Of a stretch of DNA of 64,000 bases, positions 34,845 to 47,022 are shown one piece after another (the stretch's first letter is position 1; the number at the start of each line of letters is the position of its first letter). A model generated the notes under the pieces. It did no database searches. It saw nothing but the letters and a program-made list of their open reading frames with translations, and was not told the DNA's origin. This stretch comes from Nansenia antarctica (Eukaryota > Chordata > Actinopteri > Argentiniformes > Microstomatidae), in NCBI GenBank assembly GCA_963989245.1, contig OZ022339.1, forward strand, positions 59,166,554 through 59,230,553, written 5' to 3'. The translations under genes and the position numbers were made by a program.

Positions 34845-36716
34845 CTGGAATAGAGAAAAAAGAGAGGGGAGTGATGGGTAAGAAAGGGAGGGAAATTGGA
34901 TGTGTTTATTATGTTAGACTTTATAGACGCCCCTCCCCAAATCATTGCAGTACTATGTAAACTTGATAGACAATCACCTTTTGAATATGGGATATCATTA
35001 TCCACAACTGCAATACTGACACTCAATTCCAAGGAAAACCTGAAAGGGTAACACAAACACACAATGAGACATATCAGCAATCTGGGTCTGCACAATGTAC
35101 CAATGATAGCTGTCAAAAACAAACTATTCAGCTTATTGCCCTGTGGACAAAAATAATGATATCATGCTGCCAATGTCATACTTTATATAGAAAAGGGACT
35201 TGTGGGTCCTGTATACCCTATCCCCTGGGTTAGGACTGAGCTTAGGGAAGGGGTATTTGTGCACTTTGCCCCTAAAGCACTTTAACCTATGGACATATAG
35301 GCCTACAATAAAATGGTTAACTAGTTTACAATTAGGTTGACTGTCTTTGCATCCTAAATGGTCCTCTGAAGCTATAGCTTAACAGGCCCACATGGTTTGG
35401 AAAAATAAAATGAGAATGGGAATGCATGCTTTGATGCTCATCAACTGACAAATTAGCCAATAAGAGGCTAAATTGATATCACAACATATTAGCCTACCGG
35501 TACTATTATATGATTGGCGTGATATATCATGTCAACATTGGAATGGTTCCATCACTCAACAGCACACTGTCATTGGGAGAAGCTACAGTACTTTGAAGAT
35601 CCCAAGGGAGAGTGTTGATAGGTTAGGAAACTAGGTCTCACAATATTTCACTGATACATGACAGGTTAATAACAATGTGATTTTATCATTCATACCCAGT
35701 GGATAGGTGGGGTGAGTTATATACCTTAAGCACAGCTTGAACATCTAATGATGATGAATGATGATGATCATTTGAAGGCTAAGGATGTGTCAGGATCAGA
35801 CTATGATGAATCAATATGATGAATCAATATGAAAATGATAATAGTTTTTATAAAAGAATAATCAAGCGACAGTGTGATTAGGTCTCAATGTTCCATGTCT
35901 GTGCAGTGGCCAGTGACAGATCAGAGCAGTGATCGAACAAGCTAGCTTGCATAATAGAATGCATGTCTTGCCAATGCAGCAAGTGCCAGTAAAAGCTGTC
36001 AAACAAAGTCCCTGGACAGAGAGCCAACATAGCGTAGCTAGGTAACTAGGCTGGGTAGTAACTGTTGTGTGCAAAGCTGTTTAGCGTGAGAATGAGCATC
36101 TGTCTAACTACTACTGGAGTAGCATTAGCGGTGGGCTCGCTAACCTTGGGTGACATATACAGATGCTATTGCTAGCAAGCTAGCTACACACACGATTCGA
36201 TATTAGAGAGGGTCATGTGTGCAGCTACTATATGGCAGCTAGCTACAGTGTTATTACACAGTAGTTACATTGGGCACTGACTGGCAATGTGGGGTGCACG
36301 AATTTCTCCTCGGGTGAGCCTATGCCAGTTTGGACTTAATAACAGCCCTTTGTTACATTTGAAAGGCTAGCTGTCATTCTTGATGTGTTTTGTCCTTGCA
36401 ATAGGCTAATTATCTAGCCAAGAAAGTTCCCTCTCACTATTTGAATTTTTCAAAATGGGTTATGTCTCTTTAAGGCCACCGCCTCCCTGGACAATAGGTC
36501 TTTTAGTAATAAAATACATTTCAGAAACGCATAGCAACTTTAGCTGTGGGTGCGAGGCCTGCTATGCATCTCCCGAGCCTCTCGCCTGATTGCCTAGGCA
36601 CGAGGGCAGCCTCAGAAGCCTCCCGTCTCGGATCCCCGCGTTCTAATTCTTTCTCCCTCCCGGCCATCTTCCCCCATTGCTCCCTCACCATATTTCACTT
36701 CTTAGCACTTTCTCAC
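34845..36716. other. ino80 5' intron: unique AT-rich DNA
   Basis: No coding exon or clear transposon recognised. Contains short direct repeats (GATGATGAATGATGATGATC, about 35750; CAATATGATGAATCAATATG, about 35812). Considered the first intron between the non-coding exon and the ATG exon. Confidence 0.5.
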
Positions 36717-36900
36717 CTTGGGCCCGTGTCCCCGTATTCGCTCTCTCGCAGCTGCTGCCGACTCACAGTTCTCTGACTCCCAAGATGGCGGGTCTAGGCA
36801 ACGAGCGAGTCTGTGAGCTTTGGGTCGACAGCAGCGGAGAGGCGGCCACTTTCTGTAACTGAGAGAGCAGGGACACGGCGCCATGGCGAGGGTAGAGCAA
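36540..36900 (-). promoter_or_regulatory. ino80: ino80 promoter and non-coding first exon, with two YY1-like sites
   Basis: CpG-richer than its surroundings and lacking a TATA box. A good minus-strand donor CCCAAG|GTGAGA ends a proposed first exon at 36717. A perfect YY1-type motif AAGATGGCGG lies at 36782-36791 and another, AAGATGGCCG on the minus strand, at 36661-36670. YY1 sites near the start of transcription are typical of vertebrate housekeeping genes. The transcription start itself is inferred. Confidence 0.55.
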
Positions 36901-37929
36901 GGAACAGGCATACCAATCAAGTTCAGAGAGGGTGGCGATTTCCTATTCAGATGTTTAAGCGAATACGTGTGGTTGTAGATGACCACAAACATTGCAATAA
37001 GTACTTTAGTATTAGCTGTGTTTAGAATAGGTTGTTAGTACATATTTGTATGATTTCTATAATATTATCGTACGCCGTCCGATTTCTATTGGTGGAGTCT
37101 GATAAACACGAAGATTCCCGAGCTACATGTTACGTCACTCAAAGGGAAACCCGTTACAAATATCGCGAGCCTGTTACATTGTCGGGAACAATGTATCGAT
37201 TGGAGCATGATTTCATACAATGTTTATTATTGCCAACAGGCAGATGTGTTACAAAATAACAATTCACTGCATTATCAACGATTCCCTAATCTTGGGTCCC
37301 GCGGATGCTCTACGTGTGTAATGCTTTACTTTATTCCATTTCCATATAGTCCCTTATTCACTGTGATATCAGATCCAATCAAAACTGATGGTAAAAGAAA
37401 ACACAATAATGGTAAAAGAAAAAAAAAATCCTGACATGATAAGCATTCTGCATTGACAAGGAGACCAGGAACCACTAGTCTAGAATAATCAGAGTAATTC
37501 CCTATCAAGATTAGATATATGTAGCCTACAGTTTGCAGACACTTTTATCCAAAGCGACTTACACATGCATTTGTCTAAAGTAAGTGAATTATCTATACAT
37601 CAGTCATCATATGACAAAACCAATGCTAGGACCAGGTGCCATTGGCAGTCACAAGATTTACCTTTAAAAAATGTTTTTATATATATATTATTATTATTAT
37701 TAAGATTAGATGAACTGTACTAGACATCTCTCACCTTGACCCATAATAAATCAAATTGAAGACTGGCAATATAAGATACCTATTACTCTATGATAATGCA
37801 TGATGCCACCTGAGCTTCGCCAATTAATCAGATTTACAAATTAATTAATATAACCTATTTGTTGATGTTACTCATCATTGTCAGCACAAGCATTAGAAAC
37901 ATGGAATAAGAGTCCTGATAGAGACTTGT
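36901..37929. other. Intergenic DNA between ino80 promoter and vps18 3' end
   Basis: AT-rich, nothing coding recognised. Contains one SINE-tail fragment (37531-37610, minus strand). Confidence 0.6.
37531..37610 (-). mobile_element. SINE fragment with L2-type tail, minus strand
   Basis: Reads on the minus strand ATGACTGATG...ATAATTCACTTACTT then GTAAGTCGCTTTGGATAAAA; same family as 27490-27590 and 53800-53905. Confidence 0.75.
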
Positions 37930-38695
37930 AGATTGTTTATTTTCAAAAGCGCATGTAGCAAACATAGATGTCAAATAAGTGCAAAAACAGAAAGAAATTG
38001 CCAGCAAAAGTACTCAGGAAAGAAGTTATTTTCATTCAGGTGAGAACTATAACACAATTATGTGTACAGTATTTCTTACTTACATACATAACACAACACT
38101 ATCAAAGTCACCAGCTAGTGTCTGAGTCAAGATTATAAATATCCATTCAATTTGAGAAAAAATGTCAAAGCTCATGTTAACTCTGACAATGTGAGCATAA
38201 AGATAGTGTAGTGTGAGCCAGAAATTACATGAGAGATTTAACTGACCAGGGTTGACATTGCCTCAGTGCGGTTGAAGACTTACAAAGCAACTCAAATGCG
38301 TTAACAGTATGTAGGTTGACATTTGAGATATAAGCTCAGAAGAGAGAGCTGGTGTTCTTCTGTATCCTCCAGTCAGCATGGGTCTGTATAGCCATAACAT
38401 TGCAATCAGTCATTACTGACTACAGTACCCATAATAAAAAGCTAATGTTTATTCGACATCCACTGTTACCCCCTAGATGTTCTCAACTTAGGTTGGGCAC
38501 AAAGGCCTGTGATTCAGCATCAAGCATCAACACCCACATTTTCTGTTAAAACCAAATCAGGCCAAAGCAGTTTAAGGCAGGGGGCAACAGACACAGGTGA
38601 GGGGAGGGCCCACCCTACCTAAGTAATGATTGGGAAATCCCATCTCAGACTGTGGGCCGATATGTTCATTGTCCATGTCAGACTGAGAAGCCTCT
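37930..38695 (-). other. vps18: vps18 3'UTR (inferred extent)
   Basis: Non-coding sequence after the vps18 stop; candidate minus-strand AATAAA signals at 38448-38453 and 37936-37941 (TTTATT on plus). Which one is used is unknown. Confidence 0.5.
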
Positions 38696-39090
38696 TCAGA
38701 GCCAGCTCAACTTCTCTTCCTCAAACTTCCCCGGGTCGATGAACGGCTTATCGATCGACTTTATCATGAGCTCGCCGCAGTACACACACTCGCAGGCGAT
38801 GATGTCATCAATATCCGACTTGATCTGCACCCTGCTGACGCTGGCACTTGCCTTGCCGAGGCTGGCAGTGTCGCTCTCCTCCTTGGGGGCTGGTCGGTGG
38901 CGGGACTTGGACGTCTGGGTGGCTGCAGCCAGCTTCTTCTGCAGCTCCTCCAGACGACTCTGCTTGTAGGCCGACAGGTGAGGGCTGACCTCCTAGAAGG
39001 AGATGCAGAGATGTCATTATCACCAAATGAACAAGCCGTCATATACTGCACTTTTACATACAGACAGCACGATATACTGTAAAGAATTAT

Positions 39091-39139
<49 letters not shown>

Positions 39140-42100
39140 TACAGTGGGGGAAATAGGTATTGAACATCAACATTTTGTCCAGTAAATGTATTTCCAATAA
39201 GCCTATTCAAGTGACATTTGCAAATAGATTTGCAAATCTAAACATTAAAGTCCATATGTAAATAAAGTTATGTGTAATAAAGTGCCCCACTGTGTATATA
39301 TATATATATAAAAATACAATAAAAAAGTACAGAGAATCAAATTAAAATGACAAAAAAAGCCTAAAGTGAAATGCAGCAATAGCAGCGTCCCTTTCCCTAC
39401 CTGGAAGAGACAGTCATAGTGGAACATGTGTCCACATAGGAACAGATAGAAGGGCCGGTTGAGCAGGGGGAAGTCGCAGGCGGCACACATCTCCTGAGAC
39501 TCCACCACGCCATATTTGTTCCTCATCTCCTGGATGTCCTCGCGGATGCGCTTGGCGCTCTCCGTAGCCTCCTCCATCTCCTGCTTCAGCTCCTCAATGT
39601 GCTGGTTGTACTCCTCCAGAGAGCTGCAGATGGCCTCCTGGAATGGATAGATGGATGGATGAATTTGTTGATATAAAATATAACATTGGTCACATTATTG
39701 TACAGTTCCATTTCAGCTGGTAAGTACAAAGAATTTAAGGGTGGATACTTTTTCATACATTTCAACACAATTTTCAATGACAATTAGTGTTGTATTTTAT
39801 CTTAGCACTTTCCTAGATACATAGCATACTGTAAAATAAAGCAAAATAGATTCATTAGATTATTGTAGAATAAAGCAACAAAATCCTGGCTCCTAATGAA
39901 AAAAAGAAGCGAAGAGGACCTTGAAGTGGTCAATGGTGACAAAGTCAGGGAAGAAAGGAAGGATGTCCTCTATCTTGAGCAGGTTGCAGCTGGAGAGACA
40001 GTTCATAGCTTTCTTCACGTCCTTCTCCTCCTGAACAACGTGACGGGCGATCTTCAGCCAAAGCTTCTTCCTCAGCTCCTCGTCATCCTCAGGCAGGTCC
40101 GCACATGACTTTGCCAAGTCCACATCCACCTGTGTGCAAAAGCATGGGTGTGGGTTAAGGGCAGTGGCGTAACGAGTCTGCTTGGGCATCATTGTTTCTC
40201 TCTCAGTGATTGTTCGCTAGCTAGCCTGATTGTTCACTGGCTAGATGTCTTCTTCATCTGTGCGGAATGTGGACGCGCAGTAACGTTACGCACGTCATGT
40301 GTCAAACATAACCCCAAATTCCTCTTTTGTAAACGCGGTTTGTACATTTTTTTAACATCAAATCACCCGGCATTAATCCTTATTTAAATTTAATTTAGAA
40401 ATGTAACATTGAGGTATTAGTATATATTAGTAGTTTATATTGTAGAGACTCAGTGCTTGAGATCCTATCATGAATATGATACGATAGTTCGAGAGCTGTG
40501 GGACCCACATGACTCTGGGCCCTAATGCAGCTGCATTACCTGCATATATGGTAGTTACGCCACTGGTTAAGGGATATATAGCATATGGCATTTGAAGACA
40601 ATTTTTTGTCACTGTATTACATTTCTTGTCACTGTAATCTATTTATATACCGTACTTCCAGTCCTCTATCAATGAACTCTACATTTATATTTCCCAGGCA
40701 GGGCTTGATATTAAGCTTTTTCAGGTACTTGTCTGAGAGCTCAAGTTACTTGTCCAAATACAAAGATTTTGAATTGAGAAATGAGAAAAGCAATATAGTG
40801 CAAATAACGCTCCACCCCTCCCTCCCCAATGGAAGCAATGTCATTTGCTAGCTTTTGGATAGTCTTCCTCCAGCCCCCTCCTAAACTAAAGGGTTGAATC
40901 CTGGCTGACAGTTTCGTTGACCAGCCTCAAATTGACTGCCTCAAATTGTCCAACTCAATAGAAACTTTCTCAGGCTCTTAGCTTCAAATAATGCCTTTGT
41001 CGGTGTTGTGCCGTTTTCCGACTACTTGTAAACTATTACGTATTTAAATGCTCTCGTAGTTCATTATCGTGGATGTTATAGCATACATTGTTGGCTGCCT
41101 ATCACTAGTGCCATTATGAAGTTGGCACTGTGATGTGTTCGTCTTAAAACTCCAAACCTAAAATATACGATCGCATCGAACTAAATGAAAATAATTTGAT
41201 TCATAGAGAAGAATCAAATACGCGTTCACACGAATGGCACTAGTGATAGGCGACCCACAATCTACACACTATAACATTGACGATAATGAACTACAAGAGA
41301 ACTTAAATAGGCAGCGAGAATGAGGCGTGGCATAGCTTGCTAATAAATGTTTTACTATTCAGATCAGAAGGAAGAATTCATTTACATATTGATTTCTTTT
41401 TTTGTTTTGACTTGTCCGTCAGACAACTGTAGGAGGATGTCCACTTGTCCGAACATAAAATATACTTGTCCCGGACATGCCTTAATGTCGAGCCCGGCCA
41501 GGACTGAGCCACTGTACTCACTTGCAAAGCGAGATCCACAGCCTCTTCATACAACTCCATGATCTTATAGACGAGGACACAGGCCTGGAGGTAGCCATGT
41601 TCAGCGCACAGTCTGAGGGCATACTTCAGGTCATAGTGGATCTCAGAGGCATGAGTCCCAGCCTGTTCCAGATACCACAGCAGAGAGTCAGACTTGTACT
41701 TGGCATACAGAGACAGCAGGTAGTTATGGATGGCCTCTTCGGTCACAGTGAGCTGATATACACAGAACTCCATATAGCGGATGGTCTCGTTGATCTGCTG
41801 AGTACTGCCCATCTGGCTATAGTTCACCAGAGCTGGGATCAACTTCTTTGGGTCCAGCCGGTTCCCCATCTTGATCCAGGCGTCCACCACTTTTTTGGGG
41901 ATGTGCTGCATGAGGACCGGGGAGAATTTATAGAACAGCTTCTCGTCACAGTGCTTGGACAGCACCTCTAGGGCGGCGCTGTAGTCGTCATGCTGGCAGT
42001 GGTGGGAGATTACCCTCTCGTAGTCCTGCATGATGACTGAGAAGTAGACCATGTCGTCCACGTTGCCATGGCTAGCCAGCAGGTCGTAGATGGTTGTACG

Positions 42101-45100
42101 GTTGTTATAGAGACACTCCTTGTGCTTGGCGCTACTGAGGAAGTGTCGGAACTCTTCACGCGTTTCTTGGAAGAGAGTGGTTTTACCGTCGTTGGTTTCC
42201 AACAGACCCAGGCGGTTCAGGTACAGCTCAGTTAGCCAGGTGACCAGAAGAGTAATCTGGGTCCTCTCACTTTGTTTGAGGTTGTTCAGCTTCTTCAACA
42301 AGAACTCCTTCAGGGCCTCTTCTTGCTTAGCCTCGATGAATTTAAGTGCTATCTCCTCAAAGTAGTTCTGCGTTAGGGCATAGCACTTAGCGCTCTCCAG
42401 GTAGCGTTTGTTCAGGAAGCAGTGCTCGGCTTCCTTAGCCAGTACCATGTCCATGCACTCGGGGCGGTCCCGGCAGTACTCCTTGGCCAGGTCAAACTTG
42501 TTCATGCTCATGTACATCTGCCACACGTCCCTGGCCTCCCGCTGGATGTGGTAGCGGAAGACGGCCTTCTCTGTGTAAATCCAAACCAGGCCACCAGCTG
42601 GGTCTTTGATCATCTTCTTGAGGGTGCCAAATTTGTCAGGGAACACATCCTCGTACACCACCTGTCCGTTCAGGGTGCAGATGGCCTTGACGCGGTCAGG
42701 CAGGAGCAACAGGAAGTGGAACTGGGTCAAAACGATGGAGATGGGCTTGTTGAAGCTGAAGTCGATGTCTGTGGTGTACTCCCACACCTAATAGATTGAG
42801 AGACAGAGAAAGAGAGAGGTTGTTTCTGTTATTGTTTTGAAGCATCAACACACACATGATAAACAGCACCAATGAGATTAATTAAGAGTACAGTACCTGC
42901 ACATCACTCAGGAGTGAGTCAAGCCTCACATAGTCCAGTTGGCCGTACAGAACTCCATTACCCATCATCCATGCGAAGGCCTTGGGACAGGAGCGCAGCT
43001 TGGAGGTGTAGAAGGTGATCTCACTGTAGCCCATGTTGCATGGGAACTCCTGGAAGCTGGGCAGTAGGTCCTGGTTCTGGGTGAAGATGGAGCTGAATCC
43101 CTGCTGTTCTGAACCCTCCGCTACCCGGCCCACAAACTGGAACAGCCGTTTACGCGTCGTGGCGATGATGAAGTACTTGGACTCCAGGCCTCGTTCCACC
43201 TCCAGACAACAGACTGGAGCAGGCTTCCCATCCTCCTCCACAGAGTGAACCTGTCTCAAGGATGGGCAGTATTTCAGTTACATATTCATTATAAGATGAG
43301 TAATAAGTAATGCACTTGTATTTCCAAAATAGTATTTTTTATTATGTAGGAATAGCGGGTTCTAAATGTTTGAGTGAGTGTAATCAAGACTGTGTATCGA
43401 TACCTCAGCATTGATTCATTTGGACTTGAAAAGCTTCCAACATTTCACACATTTATCCTTGGGATATCATGTACTTTGTCTAAATGGGTTTTGCCCAATG
43501 CCCATCCCTGACCTGTTTGAAGTACTGATCCGGGTTGGTGTTGAACAGGCTGCCCTCCGAGGCGGAGATCTCAGCCTCGAAGATGATGCCCTGGTTGGTG
43601 CCCACTAAGACAGGCCCGGTGTTGGTCTCAGTGCCCAGGAGCTTGTTCCAGCCCACGCTCTCTATGAGGTGGCCTCGCCAGCGTGACAGGCTGCGCACCT
43701 TCTGGGTGTTTCTGTTCAGGTAAAGGCACTCACTGGTGCTTAGGCTGATCACTAGGTGAGACCCTGCAGAGAGAAGGCTGTTACTCTTATGTCAGGGTGT
43801 TATTGCCGTAAAATAACCATGCAATGCAAAAAAAGGAAATTATTTAATTTCAGTTATATTTACTTAGTATTAACAAACCATAACCTTAAAAGGAATTTCT
43901 GGCCCATGTTTTATTACCATGTTGCCGCTGTATATGTCTCTGTATGCGCTCTTGCGCTGAAGTATTTGATTGGTCATATATTTGTGTGTATGCATTGTCT
44001 TAATTACACTACTTAAAGCTGAGAGAAAGAAGGCAATAATTAAAACCAAGAGAAAGAACACAATCGTTCATTTGGGTTTCTCATAATGATAATTACTGCT
44101 CATTACCATTTGTGAATTGGAGTCGGAACACAAAACATGGTTAATCATTAACAGTTTGGGGTAATTAGATTAACACCGGACAATGGCCTGTGTGAATACT
44201 GCCATTAATTAACTGTGAATACACGACCAAGAAAATACTGCATTATCCCAGCAACTGTGATATGAAACATGATCAACTGTGAATTGACTTGAGAATTACC
44301 ACTTAAGCTGTTACTGGAAAAGTAGCCTAGTAAGGTGTTTATTGTCCATTCTCAGTGTGCTAACTGTCACCATGACCATGACACATCGCCATCTCTCGCC
44401 ATCTCCCAATGACATTCCCACATTCCTCTCACCTGTTGGGTCTAGGAACAGTTTGTGTACTCTGCTGTCATCTTTCCTCCCCAGCTCAATCTGGTTGGGC
44501 TGATCTGGCTTGGCAAGGTCAATCCTGTAAGGAAAGAGGGGCGTATTGACTGTTGTTGCAGAGGCAGTTAATCCATATATCTAGGCTAATTGTACAATGC
44601 ATGCATAATCAAAACACTGCACTTTGTGTCAGACAAAACATGGACAACATGTATCACGCCATGCAAAAAATAGGGCTACTCCCTCTACCATCAATGCCAT
44701 TTGAACCGTTAACAGATCACCCTGGATAGTTATCAATCATGATTACACCTAATTCCATCACTTTGCAATCACAACTATGATCACTTTCAGCCATTTAACA
44801 AAGGGGAGATGAATAGCCTACAGCCTTGTAGTGCGTGGTGTTGGGGAAGATAATGTTACATACCTCAGAAGTGTGTCCTTCCCCAAACTCATACATAGCT
44901 GATTGTTGCACACTGCAAAGTGATTGATCTTTTCAGGAGGTGAGAAATCGATCCTTTGCTTGTTGAATATCGGCTTCTCCTCCTCCAGTCTCACATTGAC
45001 GAACCCTGGGTCAAATCGAAGGCTACTGTTATCAGCATACAGCAATGACACTCACAATAAACATTCAAACAAGCTAAATAGGTGAGAATACTGTATATGC

Positions 45101-45270
45101 AATAGAGTAAACAGGAATGAGAAGGAACACCCTGCCAAAAGGCCTTAGCCTGCATGCATAGACGGAGTACCTGAGTGAGATAGCCCAATGTTGGCAGCGG
45201 ACAGGCGGCTGTGCTGTTGCACCGAGTGCCTAGTCTGTGAGTCCTCGTATTCATCCAGAATAGAAGCCAT
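38696..45270 (-). CDS. vps18: VPS18, core subunit of HOPS/CORVET, complete, 9 coding exons
   Basis: Vps18 (yeast Pep3) is a class C core subunit of the HOPS and CORVET tethers that drive endosome and lysosome fusion. Exons in transcript order: 45171-45270, 44864-45005, 44433-44524, 43513-43763, 42897-43250, 41522-42787, 39920-40129, 39401-39637, 38696-38992. All GT-AG, phases close, 2949 nt, 982 aa (human 973). It starts MASILDEYED and ends EEEKLSWL like the human protein. Residues 1 to about 350 are the Pep3/Vps18 beta-propeller (SLGKDTLLR, ESVGWNKLLGTE, FAWMMGNGVLYGQLD). The long exon 6 carries the clathrin-repeat alpha-solenoid (RYLESAKCYALTQNYFEEIA, DYERVISHHCQHDDY). Exon 8 is a coiled helix leading into the RING: Cys856, Cys859, Cys873, His875, His878, Cys881, closed by the CVYC pair about 953/956 in exon 9. 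No lesions seen. It is divergent from rhov across 939 bp. Confidence 0.97.
39090..39138. repeat. (TAA)n microsatellite, vps18 intron 8
   Basis: About 16 trinucleotide units, followed downstream by a TA run near 39295-39310. Confidence 0.9.
40162..40565. mobile_element. hAT-type MITE, 404 bp, with 8-bp target duplication
   Basis: Terminal repeats CAGTGGCGTAAC (left) and GTTACGCCACTG (right), flanked by a perfect 8-bp duplication GTTAAGGG (40154-40161 and 40566-40573). No coding remnant. vps18 intron 6, 32 bp from exon 7. Confidence 0.92.
40699..41497. mobile_element. Second hAT-type MITE, about 799 bp, with internal foldback
   Basis: Left end CAGGGCTTGATATTAAG, right end CTTAATGTCGAGCCC (imperfect inverted pair), a recurrent fish hAT terminus. 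ACTTGTC motifs repeat near both ends. Inside, 41035-41110 and 41232-41310 form an imperfect inverted repeat (CTATCACTAGTGCCATT / AATGGCACTAGTGATAG). The right-hand end is slightly degenerate and no clear target duplication is left. It stops about 25 bp from the exon 6 donor of vps18. Confidence 0.8.
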
Positions 45271-46209
45271 TGCCAAACGTTATCTGAAGGCGAGAATAAC
45301 ACCCGATTGCTAAAATGACAGATCATGCGATGATGACATGACTGTAACCTACTGCACAGACAGATACTTCCGCCGCTAGTAAGCTAGCTAGCTAAACTAA
45401 CTATCCGGTCAGCTTTCGCAAGCTCATGGGACCCATTCAATCGTATGCAAGATGCAATTTCTTGGAATTACGAAATCATTCTATCTACTGTACATTAAAG
45501 AACTGCAATTTGCAATTAGAGCGATCTACGGGCGTACATAGGATGCGAAACTTGCAGCTTCCGAACAACAAACGTACAAGGCAGGACCAGTCAGGTGATG
45601 CACGGTATCATGTGATTGAGAAGAGTCAACTAGCTGTAGTTTGATCATTTGCCACTGGGAGGCGCAGCTGCTCCATTTTTTTGTAGAAAGAGGTATACAG
45701 AGGTATCCAACGGTAATACAACCACATTAAAACGATATACAGCCATAATTGATACGAATATTTAGCAATTATTGTCATGACTATACATTGTTAGTTGTTC
45801 AAAATATGCAACCATCGAACATCTTCTTTTTTAAAATATTGTTTAAGATATGCAACCATCAAACATATATTTTTTAGAAAAAAAAACATTATTATACATT
45901 ATTTTGTTTTATAGTTGGAATTGTCCTATCAATATGCACCTGCCATGCCATGGCAACTGTACACATGTACTACCAAGACCACCTGAAAGAAGACACCTTT
46001 CCTTTGCTGGGCGATGGGCGTGCCTCTATGCAAATCACAACCTGTTGGAGCGGAACTTGTCTAAAAGCCCGAGCGTGTGCGTCATTCAGAAGACAGCAAG
46101 GTGATGATCGAGCAGTCAGCAAACACGTGAACACGGCGCTTCAGGTATCTCACAAGTCGGAATCAAGACTCCCAAGCGCTATCACATTTTTAAACATTAA
46201 TCGTTGGAC
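45271..46209. promoter_or_regulatory. Divergent vps18 / rhov promoter interval
   Basis: The vps18 ATG (minus) and rhov ATG (plus) are 939 bp apart. No coding sequence lies between. The segment carries a GCTAGCTAGCTA run near 45385 and AT-rich DNA at 45700-45910. No TATA box is convincing on either side; the start sites are not resolved. Confidence 0.5.
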
Positions 46210-46960
46210 ATGCCACCTCAAATGGATTATTGCTATCAAGAATCCCCAAGAGTCCCCTCTGACTGTGGTCTGACCGAGTCGGACGGTCTGGAGCCAGAGA
46301 CCATCAGCTGTATGCTCGTCGGGGATGGAGCTGTGGGGAAGACCAGTATGATAGTCAGCTATACTTCTAATGGATATCCCACGGAATATAATCAGACCGG
46401 GTTTGATGTCTTCTCTGGTAAGTAGAGAGATCATACAAACACGTATATTAATCTATAACCATTGTAATAATGAACTTATTGCAAATGTGAGTATGGAAAT
46501 GGTTATATCATTGAGTATAAAAACCTCAAATCAATGGTCTTAAAAGCTATAGATATTGTAATATGATCTGAATTTATTTCACAAATTATTTTGGCTATGG
46601 AAATATAGTTTATTTTAAAAAATGAACCGACCTTTTACAGAACGTCTCAAATAATGTGAGCCTGCCACTATAGCTTTGACATCTCGAAGATATTGACTTG
46701 TGAATTAATTGTATAATTGTCTGTTCCTCTACAGGTCAGGTACAAGTAGAAGGAACACCAGTAAGAATACAGCTACTGGATACAGCTGGACAGGTAAGAA
46801 AATTATGCTCTTATAAGTCTAAATTCAGGCTGGTTTTAAAGATTTTGGGATAGACCGTTTGTGATACTAAATTTAGGGCTGAAAAATGAATCTACTAAAT
46901 TAAATTGTCACCCATGTGTGTGTTGTATAACAAATAGCAGTTGCGGTATATAGCAGTATA

Positions 46961-47022
<62 letters not shown>

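Noticed and set aside
41522..41971. Plus-strand frames of 149 and 125 codons opposite vps18 exon 6
   Set aside because: Shadows of the real coding strand; the vps18 product is unambiguous.
46204..46209. rhov start at 46204 instead of 46210
   Set aside because: In frame and possible, but the second ATG gives the MPP start seen in human RhoV; no evidence that the longer form is used.
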